From the NCBI GenBank assembly GCA_002367695.1, contig DFDK01000118.1, positions 1-30,878 of the forward strand: a stretch of DNA of 30,878 nucleotides, given 5' to 3'. The notes beneath the pieces are model-generated. The model had not been told where the DNA came from. It did no database searches and saw nothing but the letters and a program-made list of their open reading frames with translations. Every line of letters starts with the position of its first letter. Position 1 is the stretch's first letter. Position numbers and translations under genes: made by a program. This DNA comes from Acidimicrobium sp. UBA3029. Its GTDB lineage: Bacteria > Actinomycetota > Acidimicrobiia > Acidimicrobiales > Ilumatobacteraceae. Shown here in pieces: positions 23,204-30,878 of this stretch.

Positions 23204-25049
23204 CATTAAATACAGCCTGCGATACAACTTGAGGAAGACCAGATTGAGTATTGATCTCTTCTGCGCTTGCTTCCCGCAACGACTTAATACTGCCGAAAAC
23301 CATCATCAGTTTCTCTTTACGAGCCGCGCCAAGACCAGCAATTCCATCTAGTCCACTCACCTTCATTCTTTTGCCGCGCAATTGTCGATGGAATGTGTTG
23401 GCAAAACGATGAGCCTCGTCTCGAATCACCTGCAGCATGAACAACGCCTCACTACCACGGGGTACATCGATCGGCAGTGAATAATTTGGTATAAATACTT
23501 CTTCGAGACGTTTTGCCAGAGATGCAACTGGTATTTCGTTTTCGAGACCAAGTTCCTTCACCACGTCAAAAGCAACCCCCAATTGACCCTTGCCACCATC
23601 CACCAAAATCAATTGTGGAGCATACGAAAATTTGCCAGGCTTGCTTCCACGTTCGCTAATCGGTAAGTCTCGTTGTTTTTTGTAAGCACTCAATCTGCGC
23701 ATCAACACTTCGCGCATTGCTGCGTAGTCATCGTTACCTGGAACATCCTTGATCTTAAAACGTCGGTATTCAGTTTTTGCTGGCAATCCGTCCTCAAGTA
23801 CGACCATTGACCCGACATAGTCTGTGCCATGCAGGTGAGCCATGTCGTAACACTCGATACGCAGTGGAAAATGTGGGAGATGCAACAGTTTCTGCAGATC
23901 GTTAAGAGCCAATGTTCGACTGTGCTGATCGGCAGATCTTTTTAATCGATGCCTCGAAAGTTCCCGGTTTGCATTGTTGGTCACGGTCTCTTGCAAATCT
24001 CGTTTGTCACCACGCATGGGTACTCTCACGCTTACCTGAGTTGTGCGCACATCGCTCAGCCACTTTTCAACGGCTTGATGACTTTCAGGCAACACTGGCA
24101 CCAGTACCTGTTTGGGAATACCAAGCGCTGGCTCATCCCCGTAAATATTTTCAAGTATTCGATCGACGAGCAATTCGGGACTCACATCTTCAACTTTGTC
24201 CAAAACGAAACCATTACGTCCAATCACTCGGCCTTTACGAACGAAAAAAATTTGTACAGCAGCCGTAATTTCATCTTGAGCAATTCCGATCACGTCGATA
24301 TCGTCTTCCTTGACACCGACCATCTGCTGCTTTTCTAAAACCTGATGTATTGCTGTCAATCTGTCTCTGATCTTCGCTGCCCGTTCGAAATCGGTTGCTT
24401 CTGATGCAGAAATCATTTGCTGTTCCATTGCAGTGACAATTTCGCTGTTGTCACCATCTAGAAACTTCATCAGCCCATCGACATGTGCCTTGTAATCAAC
24501 AGACGAGACTTCACCGACACAAGGTCCGCTACATTTTTCAATATGGAACAATAAGCATGGCCGACCCAATCGCTCGTGCTGTTTAAATTTGGATGCGGCA
24601 CAGGTGCGAACAGGGAATGTACGAAGTAGCAATTCCAATGTGTCGCGTATAGCGCCTGGATGCACATAGGGACCGAAGTAGCGAACGCCTTTGCGGCGTT
24701 TACCGCGGAACATCATCGCCCGAGGCCATTCTTCATCCATAGTGATCGCCATAAACGGGAAACTCTTATCATCTTGCAACCGAATATTGAACCGAGGCTT
24801 ATGCTCCTTGATCAAGGCGTACTCGAGCAACAAAGCTTCGACTTCGTTGCGTACTTCAATCCACTCAACTTTGTCGGCAAAGCTCATCATGCTCGCAGTA
24901 CGGGGATGCAAAGTCTTTGGGTCTGCGAAGTAGCTCGAAACACGAGAACGTAAATTAATTGCCTTACCTACATAGATGACGCGTCCCTGTACGTCACGAA
25001 ACTGGTACGAACCTGGAGTGACCGGAATGCTTCCTTCGGGTCGTTGCAT
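23187..25049 (-). CDS. uvrC: UvrABC excinuclease subunit C
   Basis: Nucleotide excision repair nuclease of 620 aa that makes both incisions once UvrB is loaded at the lesion. Domains in order: GIY-YIG nuclease (GSYQFRD and IYVGKAINLRSRV, residues 13-37), a Cys cluster (CAASKFKQHERLGRPC and CSGPC), the UVR motif (DFERAAKIRDRL) that contacts UvrB, the RNase H-like nuclease (ECYDMAHLHG with later LILVDGGKGQL and HRFANTFHR), and C-terminal helix-hairpin-helix (LDGIAGLGAARKEKLM). The first GIY residue set reads GSY. It starts 23 bases after uvrA and forms part of one operon with uvrB and uvrA. Confidence 0.97.
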   Translation of the reverse strand: MQRPEGSIPVTPGSYQFRDVQGRVIYVGKAINLRSRVSSYFADPKTLHPRTASMMSFADKVEWIEVRNEVEALLLEYALIKEHKPRFNIRLQDDKSFPFMAITMDEEWPRAMMFRGKRRKGVRYFGPYVHPGAIRDTLELLLRTFPVRTCAASKFKQHERLGRPCLLFHIEKCSGPCVGEVSSVDYKAHVDGLMKFLDGDNSEIVTAMEQQMISASEATDFERAAKIRDRLTAIHQVLEKQQMVGVKEDDIDVIGIAQDEITAAVQIFFVRKGRVIGRNGFVLDKVEDVSPELLVDRILENIYGDEPALGIPKQVLVPVLPESHQAVEKWLSDVRTTQVSVRVPMRGDKRDLQETVTNNANRELSRHRLKRSADQHSRTLALNDLQKLLHLPHFPLRIECYDMAHLHGTDYVGSMVVLEDGLPAKTEYRRFKIKDVPGNDDYAAMREVLMRRLSAYKKQRDLPISERGSKPGKFSYAPQLILVDGGKGQLGVAFDVVKELGLENEIPVASLAKRLEEVFIPNYSLPIDVPRGSEALFMLQVIRDEAHRFANTFHRQLRGKRMKVSGLDGIAGLGAARKEKLMMVFGSIKSLREASAEEINTQSGLPQVVSQAVFNALHQS

Positions 25050-25072
25050 ATCTCGGTACTCTCCGGTCTCTG

Positions 25073-28045
25073 CTACTTCGTCAATTTCAGTAACGGGGCC
25101 AAATACTTTCCTGTGTAGCTTCCCTTAACTTTTGCAACGGTCTCGGGAGTACCTTCTGCAACTAATTGGCCACCGCCGTCACCGCCCTCGGGGCCGAGGT
25201 CAATCAGCCAATCGGCAGTTTTGATCACGTCAAGATTGTGTTCGATAACCAGCACGGTATTCCCCTGATCGACAAGTCGGGCCAACACTGTCAGAAGCCT
25301 GCGTACGTCTTCGAAATGCAACCCTGTAGTTGGTTCGTCGAGCAAATAAATCGTGTGGCCTGTACTTCTCTTCGCGAGTTCGGCTGCCAACTTCACACGC
25401 TGTGCCTCACCACCGGAAAGCGTTGGCGCAGACTGTCCGAGGCGAACATAGCCAAGGCCTACATCAACAAGCGTCTCCATATGTCGCGAGATACGCGGTT
25501 GCTTTGCAAAAAACTCAACTGCTTCTGCGATCGGCATGCTCAGCACATCTGAAATGTTTTTACCCTTAAACGTAATGTCGAGAGTGTCACGGTTGTAGCG
25601 TGCGCCTTTACACACCTCGCATGGCACATAGACGTCAGGCAAAAAGTGCATCTCAATTTTGATGTTCCCATCGCCAGCACAAGCTTCACATCGTCCACCT
25701 GGGACGTTGAAACTAAATCGCCCGGGCATGTAACCGCGTATCTTTGCTTCAGGTGTCGTGCTGAACAACTTGCGAATATCATCAAACACCCCTGTGTATG
25801 TTGCAGGATTTGATCTTGGGGTTCTGCCAATTGGCGACTGATCCATATCAATGACCTTGTCAAGATGTTGTACACCGTCGACAGCCGTGTGCTTGCCCGG
25901 TGCATCTTTTGACTTATAAATCTTTTGCATCAATGAAGGCAACAAGATGTCTCGAATCAAACTGCTCTTTCCGCTTCCAGACACTCCAGTCACTGCAACA
26001 AAGCATCCAAGCGGAATTTTGACGCTTAGATTCTTGAGGTTGTGTTGGCGCGCTCCTCTAATCGACAACCATTCCTTACCAGGGCTCCGACGATCCTGCG
26101 GAACGGCGATCGAACGCTTGCCACTCAAGTACTGACCAGTGATCGAAGCCTTCACCGAATGCACACCTGGCACCGGCCCGCTATACACGATCTCTCCACC
26201 GTGCTCTCCAGCACCCGGACCAATGTCGACCAACCAATCACTTGCATTGATCGTGTCTTCATCGTGTTCAACGACAATCACCGTGTTACCAAGATCGCGT
26301 AATCGCATCAGAGTCTCTATCAATTTGTGATTATCACGTTGATGTAGACCGATCGATGGTTCGTCTAATACATAGAGCGTTCCGACCAATCCCGAACCAA
26401 TCTGACTTGCCAAACGAATTCGCTGAGCTTCTCCACCTGCGAGAGTGCCCGCCGCGCGCGACAAAGTTAGATAGTCAAGACCAACGTCGAGCAAAAAACT
26501 CAATCGAGCATTGATCTCTTTTGTTACCCGCTCTGCAATCATTCGATCTCGCTCGCCTAGCACCAGCTTCGACAAGAACGCCGCCGATTTGGCGATTGAC
26601 ATATCGCAGACCGCACTGATGTGTTCGCCATTCACTAATACCGCGAGTGATTGGGGCTTGAGCCTCGCACCTTTGCAGGCCTTACAAGGAACTTCGCGCA
26701 TATAACTCTCAAATTGTTCCCGCTGGGTGTCAGTTTCGGCAGACTCGTGTCGGCGTTTGATCCATGGCACAACGCCCTCATACGCAGTTGAATACTCGCG
26801 TACACGGCCGTATCGATTCTTGTACTTGACCATCAGCGCGTCACCCGCACCATTCATCACGATCGCCATTTGTTTTTCGGTCAGTTTTGACCATTTACGA
26901 TTCATGTCGATTCCGAACTCGTCGGCGACCGCTTCGAGCATCCGCGTGAAGTATTGAGTGTGTGCTGAGCGCCAAGGAGCAATTGCTCCCTGATTGATTG
27001 CCAACTCAGCGTCTGGCACGACCAGCTCAGGATCTACTTCGTACCGTGTGCCAAGACCAAGACAGGTCTCGCATGCACCATAAGGCGAATTGAAGGAGAA
27101 ATTACGTGGAGCAAGCTCTTCGTAACTCTCTCCACATTTTGGACAGCCAAGGTGTTGGCTAAACGTAATGATGTCACCGGGTTCGTCTTGATCTGCGTTC
27201 TTACTTGCTTTTGTACCCATTAACTCAATTTCGGCAACACCGTCGGCGAGTCGTAACGCGGTTTCAAGGCTGTCGGTCAGACGTCGCTGTATACCTGCCT
27301 TGCGCACGAGGCGATCGACCACAATTTCGATCGTGTGGTTTTCGTAACGTCCAAGTTTTTGATCAGACTTCAAAAACTCCGCGATCTCCACTACTTCTCC
27401 GTCGATGCGAGCACGCGAGAAACCCTGCGCTGATAGATCTGATAACAGTGATTCGTACTCACCTTTACGACCACGAACCACCGGTGCCAAAACTTGAAAA
27501 CGAGTACCTTCAGGAAGATCAAGTATGCGATCAACAATCTGCTGCGGCGTTTGGCGTTGCAACTTCGTACCATCATTTGCACAATGTTGCACACCAATTC
27601 GTGCCCATAACAATCGCAGATAGTCGTACACCTCAGTAATCGTCCCCACGGTTGACCGTGGGTTGCGAGAAGCAGACTTCTGATCAATCGAAATAGCGGG
27701 TGACAAACCTTCAATGATGTCAACATCGGGTTTGTCCATTTGTCCGAGGAACTGGCGCGCGTAGGAACTCAAACTCTCGACGTAGCGTCTTTGACCCTCT
27801 GCATAAATAGTGTCGAATGCCAAACTCGACTTGCCAGAACCAGACAAACCCGTGAATACCACAAGTTGATCACGTGGCAGATCTACGCTGACATTCTTGA
27901 GGTTGTGCTCGCGCGCACCGCGAACCGATATGTGACCTGCGTTTATAACAGCTGGTTTAACTTTTGATTTTGCTTTCGATTTTGCTTTCGATTTTGCCGG
28001 AGACTTTACCGATTTGGTAGTTGCTGGCTTCTTAGACATAGACAT
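25073..28045 (-). CDS. uvrA: UvrABC excinuclease subunit A
   Basis: Damage-recognition ATPase of nucleotide excision repair, 990 aa from ATG 28045 (ATG 28039 also possible; no clear ribosome site for either). Two ABC modules: Walker A GLSGSGKS at 66-73 and GVSGSGKS in the second half, with signatures LAGGEAQRIRLA and LSGGEAQRVKLA. Zinc-finger cysteines are CPKCGESY/CETCLGLG and CEACAGDG/CEVCKGARY. The first 35 residues are a basic Lys/Ser/Ala tail (KSKAKSKAKSK) not present in typical UvrA and encoded by a 12-bp repeat. UvrA2 hands damaged sites to UvrB, encoded just upstream. Confidence 0.97.
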   Translation of the reverse strand: MSMSKKPATTKSVKSPAKSKAKSKAKSKVKPAVINAGHISVRGAREHNLKNVSVDLPRDQLVVFTGLSGSGKSSLAFDTIYAEGQRRYVESLSSYARQFLGQMDKPDVDIIEGLSPAISIDQKSASRNPRSTVGTITEVYDYLRLLWARIGVQHCANDGTKLQRQTPQQIVDRILDLPEGTRFQVLAPVVRGRKGEYESLLSDLSAQGFSRARIDGEVVEIAEFLKSDQKLGRYENHTIEIVVDRLVRKAGIQRRLTDSLETALRLADGVAEIELMGTKASKNADQDEPGDIITFSQHLGCPKCGESYEELAPRNFSFNSPYGACETCLGLGTRYEVDPELVVPDAELAINQGAIAPWRSAHTQYFTRMLEAVADEFGIDMNRKWSKLTEKQMAIVMNGAGDALMVKYKNRYGRVREYSTAYEGVVPWIKRRHESAETDTQREQFESYMREVPCKACKGARLKPQSLAVLVNGEHISAVCDMSIAKSAAFLSKLVLGERDRMIAERVTKEINARLSFLLDVGLDYLTLSRAAGTLAGGEAQRIRLASQIGSGLVGTLYVLDEPSIGLHQRDNHKLIETLMRLRDLGNTVIVVEHDEDTINASDWLVDIGPGAGEHGGEIVYSGPVPGVHSVKASITGQYLSGKRSIAVPQDRRSPGKEWLSIRGARQHNLKNLSVKIPLGCFVAVTGVSGSGKSSLIRDILLPSLMQKIYKSKDAPGKHTAVDGVQHLDKVIDMDQSPIGRTPRSNPATYTGVFDDIRKLFSTTPEAKIRGYMPGRFSFNVPGGRCEACAGDGNIKIEMHFLPDVYVPCEVCKGARYNRDTLDITFKGKNISDVLSMPIAEAVEFFAKQPRISRHMETLVDVGLGYVRLGQSAPTLSGGEAQRVKLAAELAKRSTGHTIYLLDEPTTGLHFEDVRRLLTVLARLVDQGNTVLVIEHNLDVIKTADWLIDLGPEGGDGGGQLVAEGTPETVAKVKGSYTGKYLAPLLKLTK
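27961..27996. repeat. Three 12-bp tandem repeats in the uvrA 5' end
   Basis: CTTT(T/C)GATTTTG is repeated three times without gaps, differing only at one base in the first copy. It lies in frame (12 bp, four codons) and encodes Lys-Ser-Lys-Ala units in the UvrA N-terminal tail. Copy number could change by slippage without frameshift. Confidence 0.8.
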
Positions 28046-28066
28046 CAGCAAGCAGACTACAAGTCA

Positions 28067-30121
28067 TCACTTTGCGTCGCGCAATTCGCGCTTCAATTCT
28101 TTAACTTCATCCCGCAAACGAGCAGCATATTCGAAACGCATCTCAGAGGCTGCCAGCGTCATTTCCTCTTCCAGTGTCAAAATGAGCGCTTCTAGTTCTT
28201 GTTGAGGTAAAGATTTGAGTTCGTTGAGAACCTTGTCACGCTCCATGTTTTTGCGATCTCCAAGCTTTGGAACTTTGCTGCCTTCACTTGGGCGCAATAT
28301 CGACAGAATATCGCCTACCGCCTTACGGATAGTTTGAGGGTCGATTCCGTGCTCAAGGTTGTAGGCAATCTGTTTTTCTCGACGCCTACTTGTTTCACCA
28401 ATTGCTTTGTCCATTGCGGCAGTCCGATTGTCTGCATACATGATTACCTGCCCATTGACGTTTCTAGCGGCACGTCCGATCATCTGAATCAATGATGTTT
28501 GGCTGCGCAAGAAGCCCGCCTTATCAGCATCCAAAATTGCGACGAGCGAAACTTCCGGCAAATCGAGACCCTCTCGAAGTAAGTTGATTCCCACCAAGAC
28601 GTCAAATTCGCCAAGTCGTAAAGCGCGCAGAATCTCTATCCGCTGCACGGTGTCTATGTTGGAATGCAGATATCGAACCTTGAGCCCCTGCTCAATCAAG
28701 TATTCACTTAAGTCTTCGGCCATCTTCTTTGTCAATGTGGTGATCAACACTCGATCGCCATTCGCGACTCTCCCATTGACCATCTCAATGATGTCGTCTA
28801 TCTGGCCCTTGGTTGGTCGGACAATTACTTCAGGATCAATGAGACCCGTAGGTCGCACGATCTGCTCAACAATCTGACTACTCAAACCCAATTCAAAAGG
28901 TGCTGGAGTTGCCGACAGAAACACGCATTGATTGATTCGTTCCATTGTTTCTTCAAAACGAAGTGGCCTGTTGTCGGCCGCAGATGGCAACCGAAAGCCG
29001 TGTTCAATCAAGGTCGCCTTTCGACTTTGGTCTCCGGCGTACTGTCCGTGTAATTGCGGGATCGAAACATGGCTTTCGTCCATCACCATCAAAAAATCAT
29101 CTGGGAAGTAATCCAACAATGTAAAGGGTGGTTGTCCGTGCACCCTCCCATCAATATGCATCGAATAGTTCTCAATACCGTTGCAATACCCAACTTCAGC
29201 CATCATCTCAAGGTCGTATTGCGTGCGCTGCCTCAACCGTTGAGCCTCAAGCAATTTGCCCTCATTCTCAAATTGCTTCAATCGTGGCTGCAGCTCTGCC
29301 TCGATCTGCAACATCGCCCGTTGCATGCGCTCGTGGCCGGCAACATAGTGCGTCGCAGGAAAAACCATTGTCTGCTTAAGGTCTTGCAATGTCTCACCTG
29401 TTACAGGATCGACAATGGTGATTCGTTCGACTGTGTCGCCGAACATCTCGAAACGCGTCACTGTTTCGTCATATGCAGGGTGAACTTCGATGGTGTCGCC
29501 TCGCACGCGGAAGTTGCCACGACCAAGAGTTAGGTCGTTGCGGTCATATTGCAGATCTACGAGACGTTTCAAGATGCTTCGCTGGTCATAATCAACTCCA
29601 ACGTGCAACTCGAGCAGATTGCCTCGGTATTCGTCTGGATCGCCCATACCGTAGATACAACTGACCGATGCGACAACAATTGTGTCTCTTCGAGTTAATA
29701 GTGCTGCAGTTGCAGAGTGACGAAGTCGATCGATTTCGTCGTTGATCGCGGAATCCTTTTCGATGAACGTGTCGCTCGAAGGGATGTACGCCTCCGGTTG
29801 GTAATAGTCGTAGTAGCTGACGAAATATTCCACTCGATTCTTTGGAAAGAACTCTTTCATCTCTTGCGCCAACTGCGCAGCGAGGCTTTTGTTGGGTGCC
29901 AATATCAACGTAGGTCTTTGAACAGCTTCTATAGTCCAAGCCATTGTTGCCGACTTACCCGAACCCGTAATACCCAGCAACGTTTGAAATCGATCGCCGC
30001 GATTTATGCCTTTTGCTAAGGCTGCAATCGCAGCCGGCTGATCTCCTGCTGGTTGAAACTCTGAAACCACTTCAAACTTATTCACAACAATCTCGTCTAA
30101 CCCGCCATCCTTCTTATTCAC
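28067..30121 (-). CDS. uvrB: UvrABC excinuclease subunit B
   Basis: Damage-verifying helicase of excision repair, 684 aa. Motifs: Walker A GITGSGKS at residues 50-57, the beta-hairpin YYDYYQPEAYIPSSDTFIEK that probes the DNA, DESH in MVMDESHVSIPQLHG, SATPAPFEL, and helicase motifs V/VI (LLREGLDLPEVSLV, IGRAARN). A UVR motif (MRFEYAARLRDEVKELKREL) at the C-terminus binds UvrC. GTG 30121 is chosen because it overlaps the coaE stop as GTGA and AGGAGAG lies five bases upstream. The frame extends further upstream inside coaE without UvrB similarity. Confidence 0.97.
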   Translation of the reverse strand: MNKKDGGLDEIVVNKFEVVSEFQPAGDQPAAIAALAKGINRGDRFQTLLGITGSGKSATMAWTIEAVQRPTLILAPNKSLAAQLAQEMKEFFPKNRVEYFVSYYDYYQPEAYIPSSDTFIEKDSAINDEIDRLRHSATAALLTRRDTIVVASVSCIYGMGDPDEYRGNLLELHVGVDYDQRSILKRLVDLQYDRNDLTLGRGNFRVRGDTIEVHPAYDETVTRFEMFGDTVERITIVDPVTGETLQDLKQTMVFPATHYVAGHERMQRAMLQIEAELQPRLKQFENEGKLLEAQRLRQRTQYDLEMMAEVGYCNGIENYSMHIDGRVHGQPPFTLLDYFPDDFLMVMDESHVSIPQLHGQYAGDQSRKATLIEHGFRLPSAADNRPLRFEETMERINQCVFLSATPAPFELGLSSQIVEQIVRPTGLIDPEVIVRPTKGQIDDIIEMVNGRVANGDRVLITTLTKKMAEDLSEYLIEQGLKVRYLHSNIDTVQRIEILRALRLGEFDVLVGINLLREGLDLPEVSLVAILDADKAGFLRSQTSLIQMIGRAARNVNGQVIMYADNRTAAMDKAIGETSRRREKQIAYNLEHGIDPQTIRKAVGDILSILRPSEGSKVPKLGDRKNMERDKVLNELKSLPQQELEALILTLEEEMTLAASEMRFEYAARLRDEVKELKRELRDAK

Positions 30122-30738
30122 GCAGTCTCTCCTGCGTCGGCTCCCGCCTTTGGCAGATTCGTAATCCACGTCCAAGTTTGATCAACTTGGCGAACCAAGT
30201 CTTCTTTGGTTCCCGAATTATCTAGTACACGATCGGCTATCGCAAGACGATCTTTTCGCGATGCTTGTTTGTCTATACGTGCTTGTACATCACTTGCATT
30301 CATGCCACGATCACGCACCACACGCTGTATCGCTATATCAGGATCGACATCGACAACAATCACGCCAGACAAACCCTTACGTGGCGACTCGGCTAGCAGT
30401 GGAAAATCGAGAATCGCAATTGCATCAGTGTCTCGGAGTTCGCCAATACGTCGCAACATCTCTACACCGATTGCTGGATGCACAATCTTGTTGAGGTCTG
30501 TCAGCGCTTGCTCGTCAGAAAACACCATTGAAGCAACTTTTGCGCGATCGAGTTCGCCATCAGCACCAACAACATCACCGAAGCGTTCGACCATCGCCGC
30601 AAAGACTGCGGTACCAGAGCGTTGTAATACGCGAGCAATGGCGTCACCGTCAATAATAATTGCGCCACGATCAGCCAACATCTGTGAGACCGTTGACTTG
30701 CCAGAGCCAATGCCACCGGTAAGACCAACAAGAATCAT
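30118..30738 (-). CDS. coaE: Dephospho-CoA kinase
   Basis: Last enzyme of coenzyme A synthesis, 206 aa, phosphorylating the ribose 3'-OH of dephospho-CoA. The P-loop is GLTGGIGSGKST at residues 5-16, followed by IIDGDAIAR, HPAIG and DFPLLAES, which are family blocks. It lies between the end of a probable rpsA gene and uvrB, the usual actinobacterial order, and overlaps uvrB by four bases. Confidence 0.95.
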   Translation of the reverse strand: MILVGLTGGIGSGKSTVSQMLADRGAIIIDGDAIARVLQRSGTAVFAAMVERFGDVVGADGELDRAKVASMVFSDEQALTDLNKIVHPAIGVEMLRRIGELRDTDAIAILDFPLLAESPRKGLSGVIVVDVDPDIAIQRVVRDRGMNASDVQARIDKQASRKDRLAIADRVLDNSGTKEDLVRQVDQTWTWITNLPKAGADAGETA

Positions 30739-30757
30739 GAACTACACGCTGTCATGT

Positions 30758-30781
30758 GTGGCGCCAAAGTTGTGGCACCAC
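30758..30781 (-). other. Hairpin in the rpsA-coaE spacer
   Basis: On the minus strand GTGGTGCC and GGCGCCAC form an 8-bp stem (one G-U pair) with an 8-base loop. No T-run follows, so it is not a standard terminator. It may be a processing or attenuation element between rpsA and coaE. Confidence 0.35.
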
Positions 30782-30795
30782 TTCGGATCAAACGG

Positions 30796-30878
30796 CTAGT
30801 GCTCACCTGCAGGGGCTTCTTCGGCCGTTGCAGTTGGAGCTGTTGCATCTGTCGCATCTGTTGAATCTGTTGAATCTG
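30796..30878 (-). CDS. rpsA: C-terminal tail of a probable ribosomal protein S1 (partial)
   Basis: An open frame enters from the right edge and ends at TAG 30798-30796. The 27 visible codons read as a low-complexity acidic Asp/Ser/Thr/Ala tail that ends EEAPAGEH. No S1 domain is visible. The assignment rests on the position just upstream of coaE, where actinobacteria normally carry rpsA, and on the similar Ala/Glu-rich tails of S1. The tail is encoded by a 9-bp tandem repeat. Confidence 0.6.
   Translation of the reverse strand, partial: DSTDSTDATDATAPTATAEEAPAGEH
30842..30877. repeat. Four 9-bp tandem repeats in the probable rpsA tail
   Basis: GTTGAATCT-type units repeat four times (GTTGCATCT, GTCGCATCT, GTTGAATCT twice) up to the window edge. 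The period is in frame and encodes Thr-Asp-Ser/Ala repeats on the minus strand. More copies may lie outside the window. Confidence 0.75.

Noticed and set aside
30758..30781. Intrinsic terminator after rpsA
   Set aside because: The stem is good but no T-run follows on the transcribed strand, so it is listed only as a hairpin.
30206..30799. Plus-strand open frame of 197 codons opposite coaE
   Set aside because: coaE has all family motifs; the opposite frame is compositionally a shadow.
1..30878. CRISPR arrays, insertion sequences, integrases, phage genes or attachment sites
   Set aside because: No spaced direct-repeat array, transposase or integrase motif, or long terminal inverted repeat was seen on either strand.

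Overview
The window looks like chromosomal DNA of a moderately AT-rich actinobacterium. The best guess is a planktonic Acidimicrobiia (Ilumatobacter-like) lineage. This rests on the gene order coaE-uvrB-uvrA-uvrC-rapZ-gap-pgk-tpiA, the short form of Pgk, an F420-type LLM oxidoreductase, and a mycobacterial-type gulonolactone dehydrogenase. No tool was run, so the taxonomic call is an inference. Coding density is very high. No stretch of 300 bases lacks a gene, and most starts overlap the preceding stop (ATGA, GTGA or TGATG).

Region 1 (1-9314, plus strand) is a catabolic operon. It opens with the 3' part of an N-carbamoyl-D-amino-acid amidohydrolase. Next come a fused [2Fe-2S]/molybdopterin hydroxylase of the selenium-dependent xanthine dehydrogenase type, an SsnA-like amidohydrolase, and an F420-type flavin oxidoreductase. 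It ends with a three-subunit xanthine dehydrogenase (FAD, [2Fe-2S] and molybdopterin subunits, PucC/PucE/PucD-like). The last six genes are tightly coupled. Together they could oxidise, deaminate or open, and finally decarbamoylate a purine or similar N-heterocycle. The substrate cannot be read from sequence, and this cluster is the best candidate for an undescribed pathway.

Region 2 (9316-13248, minus strand) holds a DEAD-box RNA helicase, a two-gene unit of an MFS transporter overlapping a gulonolactone dehydrogenase-like flavoenzyme, and a tRNA-Leu(GAG). The helicase stop lies one base from the stop of the convergent catabolic operon.

Region 3 (13272-19206, minus) holds secG preceded by a five-gene peptide/nickel-type ABC importer. 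The importer sits between tpiA and secG, which are neighbours in many actinobacteria. Its substrate-binding lipoprotein appears circularly permuted: sequence normally at the N-terminus of the family is found at the C-terminus. A strong hairpin separates the binding-protein gene from the permease genes.

Region 4 (19324-30878, minus) is a housekeeping run: the end of rpsA, coaE, uvrB, uvrA, uvrC, rapZ, gap, pgk, tpiA. It links nucleotide excision repair to lower glycolysis. The yvcK and whiA genes that usually sit between rapZ and gap are absent.
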